Shown piece by piece: positions 1 through 8,382 of a stretch of DNA of 64,000 nucleotides (position 1 is its first letter; every line of letters starts with the position of its first letter). The position numbers and the translations under genes are program-made. Source of the stretch: Bog-950 sp964423405 (GTDB lineage Bacteria > Bacteroidota > Bacteroidia > Chitinophagales > LD1); the NCBI GenBank assembly GCA_964423405.1, contig CAYREY010000010.1, positions 18,307-82,306 on the forward strand. Direction: 5' to 3'. The notes below the pieces were generated by a model. The model had not been told where the DNA came from and ran no database searches. It worked only from the letters and a program-made list of their open reading frames with translations.

Positions 1-165
1 AATACCATCGTACTTGCTGTACGTTATTACAGTAACCCGGTATTTATAGTTTCCAATCAGTTCGTATAGTATTTCGCCGGCGCGATAGTGGGTAGCCTTT
101 GCTGTGCCCACGCACAGCAACATAAGTAATACGCCCGCCCAAACCTGTTTTACCGCAAATTTCAT
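1..165 (-). CDS. Secreted protein, N-terminal part only (cut by window edge)
   Basis: Only the first 55 codons are in the window. The ATG is at 163-165 on the minus strand. The product starts with a Sec signal peptide (MKFAVKQVWAGVLLMLLCVGTAKA) and continues ATHYRAGEILYELIG, then a Tyr/Val-rich beta-strand stretch. A mature start of the form A-T-H-x-x-A-G-E-I-x-Y is common at the head of large Bacteroidota surface proteins that end in a gliding-associated sorting domain. That family reading is inference, because the rest of the gene is missing. About 100 bp of gene-free DNA separates it from the next gene on the same strand. Confidence 0.6.
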   Translation of the reverse strand, partial: MKFAVKQVWAGVLLMLLCVGTAKATHYRAGEILYELIGNYKYRVTVITYSKYDGI

Positions 166-261
166 TGTACCAAATAAAACAATAATAAGCCAAACAAACG
201 TGCTTTATACCAATAGATTGTGTGCTTTTATACGCCTTTTAACTAATTGATAGGGCTATGC

Positions 262-1131
262 TTAAAAATCAAGCTTTCTTTTAATCCATAACCCGGTTTC
301 GCTCAGTATAAACCAGGCTGTATAAGCCGGGTTAAGCAATATAATAAGCATGGGGTAAAAAATGGCTACTATCAGTATATCCATAAAATATAAAATACCC
401 ATGTGCATACCCAATAGCAATAACCCGTAAACAAATGCATGCCGCTTGCTGAACATAGCCACCCAGGCAGTAAGTTCAAAAAACAGCGACATACCAAATA
501 ACAGTATTACCACACCCCGGTTTTCAATAACAAAACCAGCCTGCTTATACCCCATATCCAGCGAATGCTGCGAGTTGTTGTTAAAGTACTCGTAAGCATA
601 ATTTTTTACCATTTGTACGGCGGCATTGGGGGCATCGGTTATCCAGCCCGGGCCAGATGCCAGCAGTTTGCTAAACCCTGCCAGAAAATAGCCGGCCGCT
701 ATTACCTGTACGGCAAACTGCATACGGTTTTCTTTCAGGTTGCGCCCGCCTATAAAATACGCAGCCGACTGGGCAAAAAACACCATACTGTACAGTGAAC
801 ACCTGTTAAGTATGCCATTCGACTCTTCCAATGTAAAGCCCAGGCAACTAATCAGAAACATAAAAAACGTAGTGTACTTCATCCACTTCTCGAGCAGGTA
901 GAAAGCAACAAGCAATAGCGAGACATAATAAATATAACGTACTGTATGGGGTGTGGCAAGAAAAGAACAATCGAATAAGCTACAGATACCGGCCGGGTAA
1001 GGTATTCCGTTTGTATCTATAAACAGCTTACCTATAATGTGCAGCCACACAAAGGCAACTGTCGACTTCAACAGAAACCACTCAGTACTGGTATACCGGT
1101 CAAAAAATTTACTGCTTAATGCGTTGAACAT
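262..1131 (-). CDS. HTTM-like polytopic membrane protein
   Basis: A 289-residue integral membrane protein with about seven hydrophobic segments. The segment around residues 145-165 (AAGYFLAGFSKL, then GPGWI) resembles the conserved A-G-x-x-K-L...G-x-x-W of HTTM proteins, the membrane superfamily related to vitamin K-dependent gamma-carboxylase. That assignment is by pattern only. It starts with ATG at 1131 and overlaps the end of the upstream gene (1109-1546) by 23 bp, so the two are co-translated and probably form one complex. No catalytic role can be read from the sequence. Confidence 0.6.
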   Translation of the reverse strand: MFNALSSKFFDRYTSTEWFLLKSTVAFVWLHIIGKLFIDTNGIPYPAGICSLFDCSFLATPHTVRYIYYVSLLLVAFYLLEKWMKYTTFFMFLISCLGFTLEESNGILNRCSLYSMVFFAQSAAYFIGGRNLKENRMQFAVQVIAAGYFLAGFSKLLASGPGWITDAPNAAVQMVKNYAYEYFNNNSQHSLDMGYKQAGFVIENRGVVILLFGMSLFFELTAWVAMFSKRHAFVYGLLLLGMHMGILYFMDILIVAIFYPMLIILLNPAYTAWFILSETGLWIKRKLDF

Positions 1132-1546
1132 ACATTAAATCATCTTTATACTTAATCTCGTCATTTTCTAAAAAATAATACCGGCGGTATAGCTTCAATG
1201 TATCGCAACCCAAACTATTCAATGGCTCATCTCTAGTAATCATGGCCATCATTTCTTTGCCGGCATCTTTCAGGTGCTGCTCACTTTCTATACCGTATCC
1301 ATAGTTAAGGTGGTGCTGGTTGCTATAGGTGTAAAAATTATGCGCTACGTTACCCGCATCTTTGTTTACAGAGAAACTTTTTCGCATTGGCACTACATCG
1401 CCACGCTCGCTGGTTACATAAAACACATAGCCCCAGTTGGGAAAACTATCGTACATAGGGAAACGCGAAAACGGATGAAACTCGCGGCGTATGAGCAACA
1501 CCAGAAAAACATACCCCACAAAAATAAAGTACCGTTTATAGTTCAC
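1109..1546 (-). CDS. Membrane-anchored hypothetical protein paired with the HTTM-like protein
   Basis: A 145-residue protein with one N-terminal membrane segment (about residues 6-20) and a soluble, aromatic-rich remainder. The start codon is GTG at 1544-1546, and no nearby ATG would keep the membrane anchor. The segment after the anchor (FSRFPMYDSFPNWGYVFYVT) resembles small partner proteins seen beside HTTM membrane proteins in Bacteroidota. Its 3' end overlaps the following gene by 23 bp, which supports translational coupling. Function unknown. Confidence 0.6.
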   Translation of the reverse strand: MNYKRYFIFVGYVFLVLLIRREFHPFSRFPMYDSFPNWGYVFYVTSERGDVVPMRKSFSVNKDAGNVAHNFYTYSNQHHLNYGYGIESEQHLKDAGKEMMAMITRDEPLNSLGCDTLKLYRRYYFLENDEIKYKDDLMYVQRIKQ

Positions 1547-1672
1547 CAGGCCAAACTTAGTATTAGTTTTTAAACCTGTGTATTGTATGCCACAAGTTAC
1601 AGCTAACCACTGTTTACAACCTGCACTTGCGCTTTGTGCAAATACAGTTTATTTTGTAAAGATTGAATAACC

Positions 1673-3439
1673 ATGGAGGGCACCCGAAACATATTACTAC
1701 TGGATAGCGACGAGCAAAGCGCCGGCGATATACAGCGTTTTTTGAAGGTGAGCGCCTATGCCTTTACCTTAAGCCATGCATCCGACATACAGGAGGGCCT
1801 TAACTATGTGCGCAACCGCAAGCCCGACCTGATATTGCTGGATGCCAACATGGGCACACAAAAAGATTTTGCAGCACTTAAACAGCTTACCCAAAAAAAC
1901 AGTATACCTATTCTGCTGCTTTCAGATAGCAGCCCTGCCGAAACACGCCGCCAGGCCGAGCAGACAGGTGCTACCGACTATGTGGTGAAGAATAAGATTA
2001 ACCTGTTTCACCTGCAAAAAAGTATTGCCAACACGCTTAAGTTAAGCGAAACCGAAAGCAAGCTCGATAATAAATTTAACCAGTTTGCCGCCCAGCACGA
2101 AACCCTGTACCAGGTGCTGAACAAAATGAACATAGGGGTGCTGGTGCTGAATGCGCAAAACAACATCCGCTATGCCAACAGCAAGGCATACAGCATACTG
2201 GGCGAAGAAAGTTTTAAAAACCACCTGGCCGACCACCTGCGCTACCGCGTAACTAACGATGAGGAACAGATAGAACTGCGCCCTACCCGCAATGTGGCTG
2301 TAACTATCCGCATCAGCAACCTGGATTGGCAGGGCGAACGCGCCAACCTGTTTTTGCTGGAACGCACCAAACTGATAGACGAGCAACCCGATGCGGTGCT
2401 GGCCAACGAAATTTATACGGCCCTGTTAAACTCTGTAACCGAAAATATATTGCTGCTAAAGGGCAACACCATAGTACAGGCCAACCGGCAGGCACTGCTT
2501 AACCTGAAAATGAAACCGGCCGATATAAAAGAGCAGCCATTAAACAGTGTTATAGAAACCGGCGAAATAAGGCTGAACGATGTATCGGTACAATCATTTC
2601 TGGCCGAGAAACGTTCGGAAGGGATGTTGAAAGTAGCCGATGGTTCTGAACAACCGGTACGCTTTACCATTAAGCCGCTTAACCTGGGCGATGACTTTTA
2701 CCAGCTGCTAAGTTTTGAACTGGCCAACAACCCCGATACCATACCCGGCGCCCGTAACGACGACGAACGCTTTACCAGCGAAGGCGTATTACACATGGCA
2801 TCGCACGATTTGCGCGAGCCGGTACGTACCATACTTAACTACGTGCAGCTTATATCCGACAACCTGAACAGCGGTAAAGTAGAGGAGGCTAAAGAGTACG
2901 CGGGCTTTGCCCAATCGGCAGCAGCGCGAATGGAAAAGCTGCTTAGCGACCTTAAAGTTTACATTGCGCTGAACGAACACCCTTTCCAGTTGCAAAAAGT
3001 ATCGATGAAACTGGTATTGGCCGATGTATTGAAACAAATGAAACAGCGGATAGACGAAGCACAGGCCGAGGTAAGCTTTACCGAACTGCCCGATGTAAGC
3101 GCCGACCGCGAACTGGTAGAAAAACTACTGACACAACTGATTGATAACGCTATTAAGTTCCGTAAAAAAGACCGCAAACCGGTTATAGATATTGGCTTTG
3201 ATAAATTTGAAGGCAACGTCATTTTCTGCGTACGCGATAACGGCATTGGCATCTCTAAACGCTACTACCAGAAAATATTTGAGCTGTTTGAAAAACTAAA
3301 CCGTGTAGATGAATACCCCGGCAATGGTTTAGGCCTGGCCATCTGCAAAAAAATAACCGACCTGCACGGCGGCGAAATTTGGGTTGAAAGCTTACCCGGC
3401 AGCGGCAGCAATTTCTACTTTACCCTAAAGGGCAAGTAA
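1673..3439 (+). CDS. Response-regulator/PAS/histidine kinase hybrid
   Basis: A 588-residue soluble signalling protein with no membrane segment. Residues 5-125 are a receiver domain with an acidic pocket (D11, D13, E14), phospho-acceptor D57, S84 and K106. Two PAS-like segments follow (about 140-235 and 245-350). Then comes a HisKA domain with ASHDLREP, where H378 is the phosphorylation site, and a HATPase_c domain with N, DNGIGI and GNGLGL boxes. The receiver sits in front of the kinase, so it may take phosphate from another kinase and gate this one, as in phytochrome-type relays. No output regulator lies beside it. The gene stands alone, divergent from the HTTM pair, with a 126-bp spacer. 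The signal it senses is unknown. Confidence 0.85.
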   Translation: MEGTRNILLLDSDEQSAGDIQRFLKVSAYAFTLSHASDIQEGLNYVRNRKPDLILLDANMGTQKDFAALKQLTQKNSIPILLLSDSSPAETRRQAEQTGATDYVVKNKINLFHLQKSIANTLKLSETESKLDNKFNQFAAQHETLYQVLNKMNIGVLVLNAQNNIRYANSKAYSILGEESFKNHLADHLRYRVTNDEEQIELRPTRNVAVTIRISNLDWQGERANLFLLERTKLIDEQPDAVLANEIYTALLNSVTENILLLKGNTIVQANRQALLNLKMKPADIKEQPLNSVIETGEIRLNDVSVQSFLAEKRSEGMLKVADGSEQPVRFTIKPLNLGDDFYQLLSFELANNPDTIPGARNDDERFTSEGVLHMASHDLREPVRTILNYVQLISDNLNSGKVEEAKEYAGFAQSAAARMEKLLSDLKVYIALNEHPFQLQKVSMKLVLADVLKQMKQRIDEAQAEVSFTELPDVSADRELVEKLLTQLIDNAIKFRKKDRKPVIDIGFDKFEGNVIFCVRDNGIGISKRYYQKIFELFEKLNRVDEYPGNGLGLAICKKITDLHGGEIWVESLPGSGSNFYFTLKGK

Positions 3440-3476
3440 TTGTATAGCAGGCATTTGAATTAATGCATTTTTTGCT

Positions 3477-3502
3477 GACTGCCAATTGCCGACTGCCAAC
3501 TG
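3477..3502. repeat. Short direct repeat in intergenic space
   Basis: The 9-mer GACTGCCAA occurs twice (about 3477-3485 and 3491-3499), separated by TTGCC, in the 154-bp gap between the hybrid kinase and the zinc-ribbon protein. It resembles low-complexity intergenic repeats common in Bacteroidota. No function can be assigned. Confidence 0.35.
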
Positions 3503-3593
3503 GCTATTCTGTCTAATTTTATTGCTGTAAGCACCTACGCGGGTGGAAAATACCCCTAACTACTACAAGGGTTAAATGTTCCTTTTGTAAAGC

Positions 3594-4808
3594 ATGAAAA
3601 AGTTTTGCAGCACTTGTGGTAACCAGTTAGAGCTTAGCCAGCGTTTTTGCGGCGGTTGCGGTGCGGTAAACCCCTTTTTTGTACCCGCCTTTACACTACT
3701 GGCCGAGCAGAAAGAATCGCTGGAAAAATTACGGATAGAAAAAGAGCGCATAGAGGCAGAAAAAGCCCGTATTGAAAAAGAGCTGGCCGAAATAGAACTG
3801 GCCCAACGCGAAGTAGAACGGCAGGAACAATTACGCCGCGAGGTAGAGGAACTGGACCGGCAAAAGGCAGAACGCATAGAACAGGAACGCCTGTTGCGCG
3901 AGCAGGCCGGGCGCGAAAAAATAGAGGCCAACCTGAAAAAAGAAATACTGCGTGTAAAAGAAGAAGCCGAGCAGTATAAAAACGAAACCATAGACCTGGT
4001 ACGCAAAGTACGCCGCGAGGTTAAAGAAGAGATTAACCACATAGAGGAAGAAAACAAAAAACTAAAACAAGAAGTACAGCTGCTTAGCCAGCAACTACCC
4101 GAGCGTATAGAACAGGCAACTACCATACAGCCCCCGGTAGTTAACCACACCCCTACCCCATTGGTTGCTACCGATGAGCCTGTTGCAGAACAGGAACCTG
4201 CCACAACTGTAAGTTACCAGGCACACGACAGCAATAACGGTTTCATAAAAGTAGCACTGGCTGCCACTGTATTACTACTGATTGGGCTGGGTGTATTTTA
4301 TTTTTATATGCGCGACAACACGGGCAACGAAATAGCAGTCAACACCCCACCACACAGCAGCACAGCCGTTATAAGCGGCAACAAAGTAGTAGATACCGTA
4401 TTGAGCGATGAAGCACCCGCCGCTCATGATTCGATACCTGCTGCCAACACCCCCGTAGCTGTATCGCCGGCGGTGTTAACCACTACTACACAACCGGCCA
4501 AAGCCAAAGCGGCAGTTACAACTACTGCCAGCACCGAAAAACCAGCCAATAACAACGCATTAACGGTTGCCAAAGTAAAGCACGACCTTACCGGACGCAA
4601 AATATCGGGCTGTGGTATAACCGTTGGCAGCGAAGATGAACTGGAACAGATAAGCAATATTGTACTGGTAGAAAAAACAGGCAAATACACCCGCTACAAA
4701 TGCGAAGTAAAAATAACACAGGGCGAGGATACCTATACCGCACACCCGTACCTGTACTATAACACCGATGGTAGCTTTATGAAATTAGACGGTACCAGTT
4801 GCGAATAA
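3594..4808 (+). CDS. Zinc-ribbon / coiled-coil / single-pass membrane protein
   Basis: A 404-residue protein. Residues 5-22 form a zinc ribbon with two CxxC pairs (C5, C8, C19, C22). Residues about 35-175 are a long, highly charged coiled coil rich in Glu, Lys and Arg. One membrane helix is at about 217-239, preceded by a Pro/Thr/Val linker and followed by a Thr/Ala/Pro-rich stalk. A small C-terminal domain with three Cys (about 330-404) should lie across the membrane. This layout resembles bacterial zinc-ribbon membrane proteins that assemble in the envelope, but I do not recognise a named family. The next gene begins 10 bp downstream, so the two probably form an operon. Confidence 0.7.
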   Translation: MKKFCSTCGNQLELSQRFCGGCGAVNPFFVPAFTLLAEQKESLEKLRIEKERIEAEKARIEKELAEIELAQREVERQEQLRREVEELDRQKAERIEQERLLREQAGREKIEANLKKEILRVKEEAEQYKNETIDLVRKVRREVKEEINHIEEENKKLKQEVQLLSQQLPERIEQATTIQPPVVNHTPTPLVATDEPVAEQEPATTVSYQAHDSNNGFIKVALAATVLLLIGLGVFYFYMRDNTGNEIAVNTPPHSSTAVISGNKVVDTVLSDEAPAAHDSIPAANTPVAVSPAVLTTTTQPAKAKAAVTTTASTEKPANNNALTVAKVKHDLTGRKISGCGITVGSEDELEQISNIVLVEKTGKYTRYKCEVKITQGEDTYTAHPYLYYNTDGSFMKLDGTSCE

Positions 4809-4818
4809 ACCTACAGCC

Positions 4819-6000
4819 ATGAATAAACTATTACTTCTTGTTATTGTGTTTACCTCGCTGGCTGCTACTGGGCAGGATTACCTGACCGGTAAAATGCTGG
4901 ACCGCAACACCAACGAGCGCGAAATACTTTTCGACCGTACACAAAATGATATTACAAGCGGGGTTTTTCAAACAGTGTATAAAATAAAAGCGCGCGATAA
5001 AAAACCGCTGTACACCGTACTGGTAACACACGATAAAAACAGGCACTCGCTTATGTTTACCATTAAGCCCGAGAACGATGCGGTATCGGGCCGCACTATT
5101 TACTACGACCCGGTGCATTGCGGCCTGGTGTTTAACGATAAGAACGCACTGGATACCACCTTTAGCCTGAGTAACAACTACGCGCACCTGGTATCGTTTA
5201 CCGATACACAACGCACCTTTCCGGTACTGCATAAACTGCGCACCTACGATAATGTACAACTTCAACTGGACCCGCTATCTAAACTGCGCATACGCAAACA
5301 CAACGAAGTGGTAAACCAGTTGCTTAACAACAATAACGAAAATGCATTTAACCGCAGCCTGTACCAACTGCGCGATTCACTATATGCACAAAGCCTGCGC
5401 CTGCACAACCAGGCAGAAGCCATACACGACCGCATAGAAAACGATATTAACCGCCTGATGGCCGATAAGCAGGTAGCCAAAGGCGAACGCCGGTACGAGG
5501 GCGAAAAACGCGGCGGTAGCCCTAATGGCACAGGGCTGTTGGTGCAAAACGGCAACATCTACTCGGGCACGTTTAAAGATGGCAAGTTTGTATCGGGTGT
5601 AGTAATGATAAAAAAAGACAACTACGAATATTGCGGTGAGTACAACGACAACAACTACAACGGTAACGGCTTTATAAAATATGACAACGAGGGGTATATG
5701 CTGGGTAATTTCATCAACGGGCAGCTATCGGCAGGCGTTGTGTTACAAAAAGAAGTAGCCGGCGAGGTTTACTTTGGCAGCTACATACAAGGCCGCAATG
5801 GCTATGGCGAGTTTCAGAGCAAGCAGGGTAAATATGTAGGTAAATTCTCGAACGGACGATTGGTGAAAGGTTACTGTAAAGAAACAGACCCCTTTGGCTA
5901 TTACAGCTACGGGCAGGTAGAGGGCGGCACCAAAACTACTATTGAACCTACAGCAGCCGAAGCATTTTTCGGGCTTTCGCTATCGGCAGCGGCCAAATAA
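4819..6000 (+). CDS. Secreted MORN-repeat protein
   Basis: A 393-residue protein with a signal peptide (cleavage near residue 18, ATG-QDY). The middle (about 150-215) is a charged, probably helical region. Residues about 225-360 contain four to five MORN-like repeats (for example GNIYSGTFKDGKF, YCGEYNDNNYNGNGF, YFGSYIQGRNGYGEF, YVGKFSNGRLVKG), which usually form an elongated beta-hairpin stack for protein or lipid contacts. It lies 10 bp after the zinc-ribbon protein and is presumably its functional partner in the envelope. The exact role is unknown. Confidence 0.7.
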   Translation: MNKLLLLVIVFTSLAATGQDYLTGKMLDRNTNEREILFDRTQNDITSGVFQTVYKIKARDKKPLYTVLVTHDKNRHSLMFTIKPENDAVSGRTIYYDPVHCGLVFNDKNALDTTFSLSNNYAHLVSFTDTQRTFPVLHKLRTYDNVQLQLDPLSKLRIRKHNEVVNQLLNNNNENAFNRSLYQLRDSLYAQSLRLHNQAEAIHDRIENDINRLMADKQVAKGERRYEGEKRGGSPNGTGLLVQNGNIYSGTFKDGKFVSGVVMIKKDNYEYCGEYNDNNYNGNGFIKYDNEGYMLGNFINGQLSAGVVLQKEVAGEVYFGSYIQGRNGYGEFQSKQGKYVGKFSNGRLVKGYCKETDPFGYYSYGQVEGGTKTTIEPTAAEAFFGLSLSAAAK

Positions 6001-6006
6001 CAAGGC

Positions 6007-6210
6007 TTATTTTTTCTCTTCCAGCTTTTTAAGGCGTCTTTCTATAGTAAACAGAAAGGCAAACATACAGGCCATTATAATAGTAAGCACACCTACTACT
6101 ACATATATCTTCAGGTTGCTTCTAAACAAATCTTCGGCACCGGTATCGCCCTGTGCAAATGTGGCAAGCGATAAGGTGAGCAGCACTATAACATTTAAAA
6201 ACTTTTTCAT
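6007..6210 (-). CDS. CcmD-like small membrane protein
   Basis: A 67-residue protein with a signal-peptide-like N-terminus (MKKFLNVIVLLTLSLATFAQ), one membrane helix (about 34-54) and a short basic/acidic cytoplasmic tail (RRLKKLEEKK). Size and layout match the CcmD family that accompanies CcmC in cytochrome c maturation. Its ATG overlaps the last bases of the CcmC-like gene by 4 bp, so it is translationally coupled to it. It is convergent with the MORN gene, 6 bp away. Confidence 0.65.
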   Translation of the reverse strand: MKKFLNVIVLLTLSLATFAQGDTGAEDLFRSNLKIYVVVGVLTIIMACMFAFLFTIERRLKKLEEKK

Positions 6211-7307
6211 TGTTCCTGTTTTTGTTGAACCAGCTTAAGCCTTATTAGTACAGAAAGAATCCAGAATCCCAGCAGTATCCAGCCTATTACAGCAGGATAA
6301 AAGAACAGGCGCAAGGTGCTGTCCAGGTCGTATTTGCTAAATGCCGGGTTACCCCCATTGCCGGGGTGCATACTATCGGTAAGGCGGGGCAGTACAAATA
6401 CGCAAAGTATAAACACCACAAAAGCAAATATGCTGAACATGGCAGCTACTTTTGCCTGGCGCTCTTTATCGGCAATGGCGCCGCGTAATATCAGGTAAGC
6501 AAAATAGAAAAACATGGCTACCAGTGCAGCGGCCATCTTAATATCTTCCAGCAATAATTTACGTATCACATCGCCCCAGCTTACACCTATGTACCAGGTG
6601 TATTTGCTCCACAGCAAGCCGGTTAGGTAACCACACACACCAAACAACATGGCCACTACTACGCTCTGTTCAGCAACAATATCGTACTGGCGGGCCCTGG
6701 AGCTACCCATCAGGTAGGCAATGCTGAAAATAAACGATACAAAAACCAGCATGGTCATGGCAAACCACATGGGCACATGGAAAAAGGTATTACGGATGGT
6801 TTCGTATAGTATTTCGCGGTACGGGAAACAAACCAATTGATGTTTGTTATGTGCTACCTCTGGTTCGGTAGGCACAATGGCAGGTATTAATGATGCCGTA
6901 TCTGCCACCGCTGCTTTTACAATGGTAATGGCCTCGCGCAAGGCAAAGGTACCATCCACATCATCGTTTACCACCACATCCAGGCTGCCGGGTTTAAAAC
7001 TATCCTGCTGTAACGAGTTAATAGCAAACCGGGCTTCCAGCTGGTCGTTCCCAACCACATTTACCGATAAAGGGGCGTAAAACCTGGCACCGTTTTTAAA
7101 CCATAGCTGTACCTTACCGGCATTGAGTGCTTTAAAATGCGCATGGTATGCATTTACCTTAAAAGTGTACACCGTATCGGTGTACATAGCTACAGGGCTA
7201 ACCCTTGTAATACCGGGACCCAGCGGAATGAAAATATTACCAAGTGTTACATATATCAATAGTATTGCACTAAGCCATTTCCACCATTTACTATAAATCC
7301 AGTTCAT
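6207..7307 (-). CDS. CcmC/CcsA-like cytochrome c biogenesis membrane protein with extra periplasmic domain
   Basis: A 366-residue protein of the heme-handling CcmC/CcsA superfamily. It has an N-terminal membrane helix (8-27), a beta-rich periplasmic insert of about 120 residues, and then six membrane helices with the family landmark FHVPMWF. The family's tryptophan-rich heme loop (normally W-G-x-x-W-x-x-D-P-K) is altered here to KYTWYIGVSWGD followed by EDIKM. The W, D and K positions can only be aligned with an insertion. The usual CcmC is near 220-240 residues, so the N-terminal insert is an addition. The pair with the downstream CcmD-like gene (4-bp overlap) supports a role in heme delivery for cytochrome c. 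The start is ATG at 7307. Confidence 0.7.
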   Translation of the reverse strand: MNWIYSKWWKWLSAILLIYVTLGNIFIPLGPGITRVSPVAMYTDTVYTFKVNAYHAHFKALNAGKVQLWFKNGARFYAPLSVNVVGNDQLEARFAINSLQQDSFKPGSLDVVVNDDVDGTFALREAITIVKAAVADTASLIPAIVPTEPEVAHNKHQLVCFPYREILYETIRNTFFHVPMWFAMTMLVFVSFIFSIAYLMGSSRARQYDIVAEQSVVVAMLFGVCGYLTGLLWSKYTWYIGVSWGDVIRKLLLEDIKMAAALVAMFFYFAYLILRGAIADKERQAKVAAMFSIFAFVVFILCVFVLPRLTDSMHPGNGGNPAFSKYDLDSTLRLFFYPAVIGWILLGFWILSVLIRLKLVQQKQEQ

Positions 7308-7395
7308 CTATTGCTGTAAAGTGGGGTCAAACCTACACCAAATTTGTTATACACCAAACCTGATTTTTTGCAGCGCAAATACAGCCTGCAGGCAG

Positions 7396-7776
7396 TTATT
7401 TAAAGCAGGTCCCCTTTTGGGTCATCCAGGGGTGTATTTCGTACACCAGCCTGCCCGATGAGATAGCCGGGTCCAAATCCAGCATGGTTTTTACACTGTC
7501 TTCTGTACTGCAATCAAACACAAAAATACCGCGCATATCGCCTTCATCTAAAAACGGGCCGGCCACATTTAACTTACCCGACGCCGCCAGGCGGTTGATA
7601 TTTTCGAGGTGGCCGCGCTGTATTCTGGCAGCACTTACCGAGTCTTGCCCACGGTTAGGCCCTTTCTTTAAAAACACAAAAAAATAGGGCTTTAGGTTGT
7701 CTTCATTTTTTTGGGCCGATACTGTTTTACAAACAAAAAAAAGTGCCAGGCAGGTAATAAATAAGTGTTTTTCCAT
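7396..7776 (-). CDS. Secreted YCII-related domain protein
   Basis: A 126-residue protein with a signal peptide (cleavage after VSA, near residue 21). The mature part matches the YCII ferredoxin-like fold: R-x-x-H near residue 50 (RGHLENINRLAASGKLNVAGP), the G-P-F-x-D-x-G-D segment, and a C-terminal ...YEIHPWMT strand. YCII domains are small alpha/beta barrels of uncertain catalytic role. A secreted version with a C-terminal Cys (TCFK end) is a common Bacteroidota form. It lies 11 bp downstream of the DUF4199 gene on the same strand. Confidence 0.75.
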   Translation of the reverse strand: MEKHLFITCLALFFVCKTVSAQKNEDNLKPYFFVFLKKGPNRGQDSVSAARIQRGHLENINRLAASGKLNVAGPFLDEGDMRGIFVFDCSTEDSVKTMLDLDPAISSGRLVYEIHPWMTQKGTCFK

Positions 7777-7787
7777 AGGTGGGGGAA

Positions 7788-8285
7788 TTAATCATCGTTT
7801 CGGGCAAACCATGCGCTTATTGCTGCCACTATTGTGCCAAAAACAAGCATTAGCAAACCCGATTGAATAATATAAGACGTAAGATTGTAGTATAAGGCTG
7901 CCTCCTCGCGGGCGCGCATGCCATTTTGCTTGGCATTTTCTGCGTGGTTTACTGCCACCTGTATCATGGTATCAAAATAATCGGGGTTAATAAGCTTATG
8001 AAAAACAAACTGCACCAGTACAGCCAGTACCGCAGCAAAAAATGCAACCATAAAACCAGAACCAAAACCCTGTTTAAAGCTTAGCTTGCCGTTCTGCTGG
8101 TCTGCCTTTTCGTTAAGCGCCATACGAATACATACTACCGGTATAAGCAGGGCCAGCCAGTTGGTGTACATGTGGTAGGCAATATATACATCGTGCAGGC
8201 CTACCATAAACTCTACCGATAACCATAGCAGGGTTAACAAACTTATAAGCACGGCATAGCGTATTTCAATCTTCAGGTTATCCAT
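7788..8285 (-). CDS. DUF4199 family membrane protein
   Basis: A 165-residue protein with four membrane helices. The order is helix 1 (10-30), helix 2 (40-60), a charged loop LSFKQGFGSGF, helix 3, an amphipathic region with many Glu/Asn, and a C-terminal helix. The KLSFKQGFGSGF segment and overall layout fit DUF4199, a small membrane family found mainly in Bacteroidota with no known function. It is probably co-transcribed with the YCII-like gene. Confidence 0.75.
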   Translation of the reverse strand: MDNLKIEIRYAVLISLLTLLWLSVEFMVGLHDVYIAYHMYTNWLALLIPVVCIRMALNEKADQQNGKLSFKQGFGSGFMVAFFAAVLAVLVQFVFHKLINPDYFDTMIQVAVNHAENAKQNGMRAREEAALYYNLTSYIIQSGLLMLVFGTIVAAISAWFARNDD

Positions 8286-8382
8286 AAAAATCTAACGTGG
8301 GTTTGTACGACTAAGCTATCAAAATAGGTTTATTAAACAAAACCATATATATGCGCCCCACACAAACAACATGCTACAGCAT

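Noticed and set aside
3572..4204. 210-residue Ser/Arg-rich open frame antisense to the zinc-ribbon/coiled-coil gene
   Set aside because: Composition (strings of Ser, Arg, Cys) is what the complement of a Glu/Lys/Arg coiled coil gives; the plus-strand gene has clear domains.
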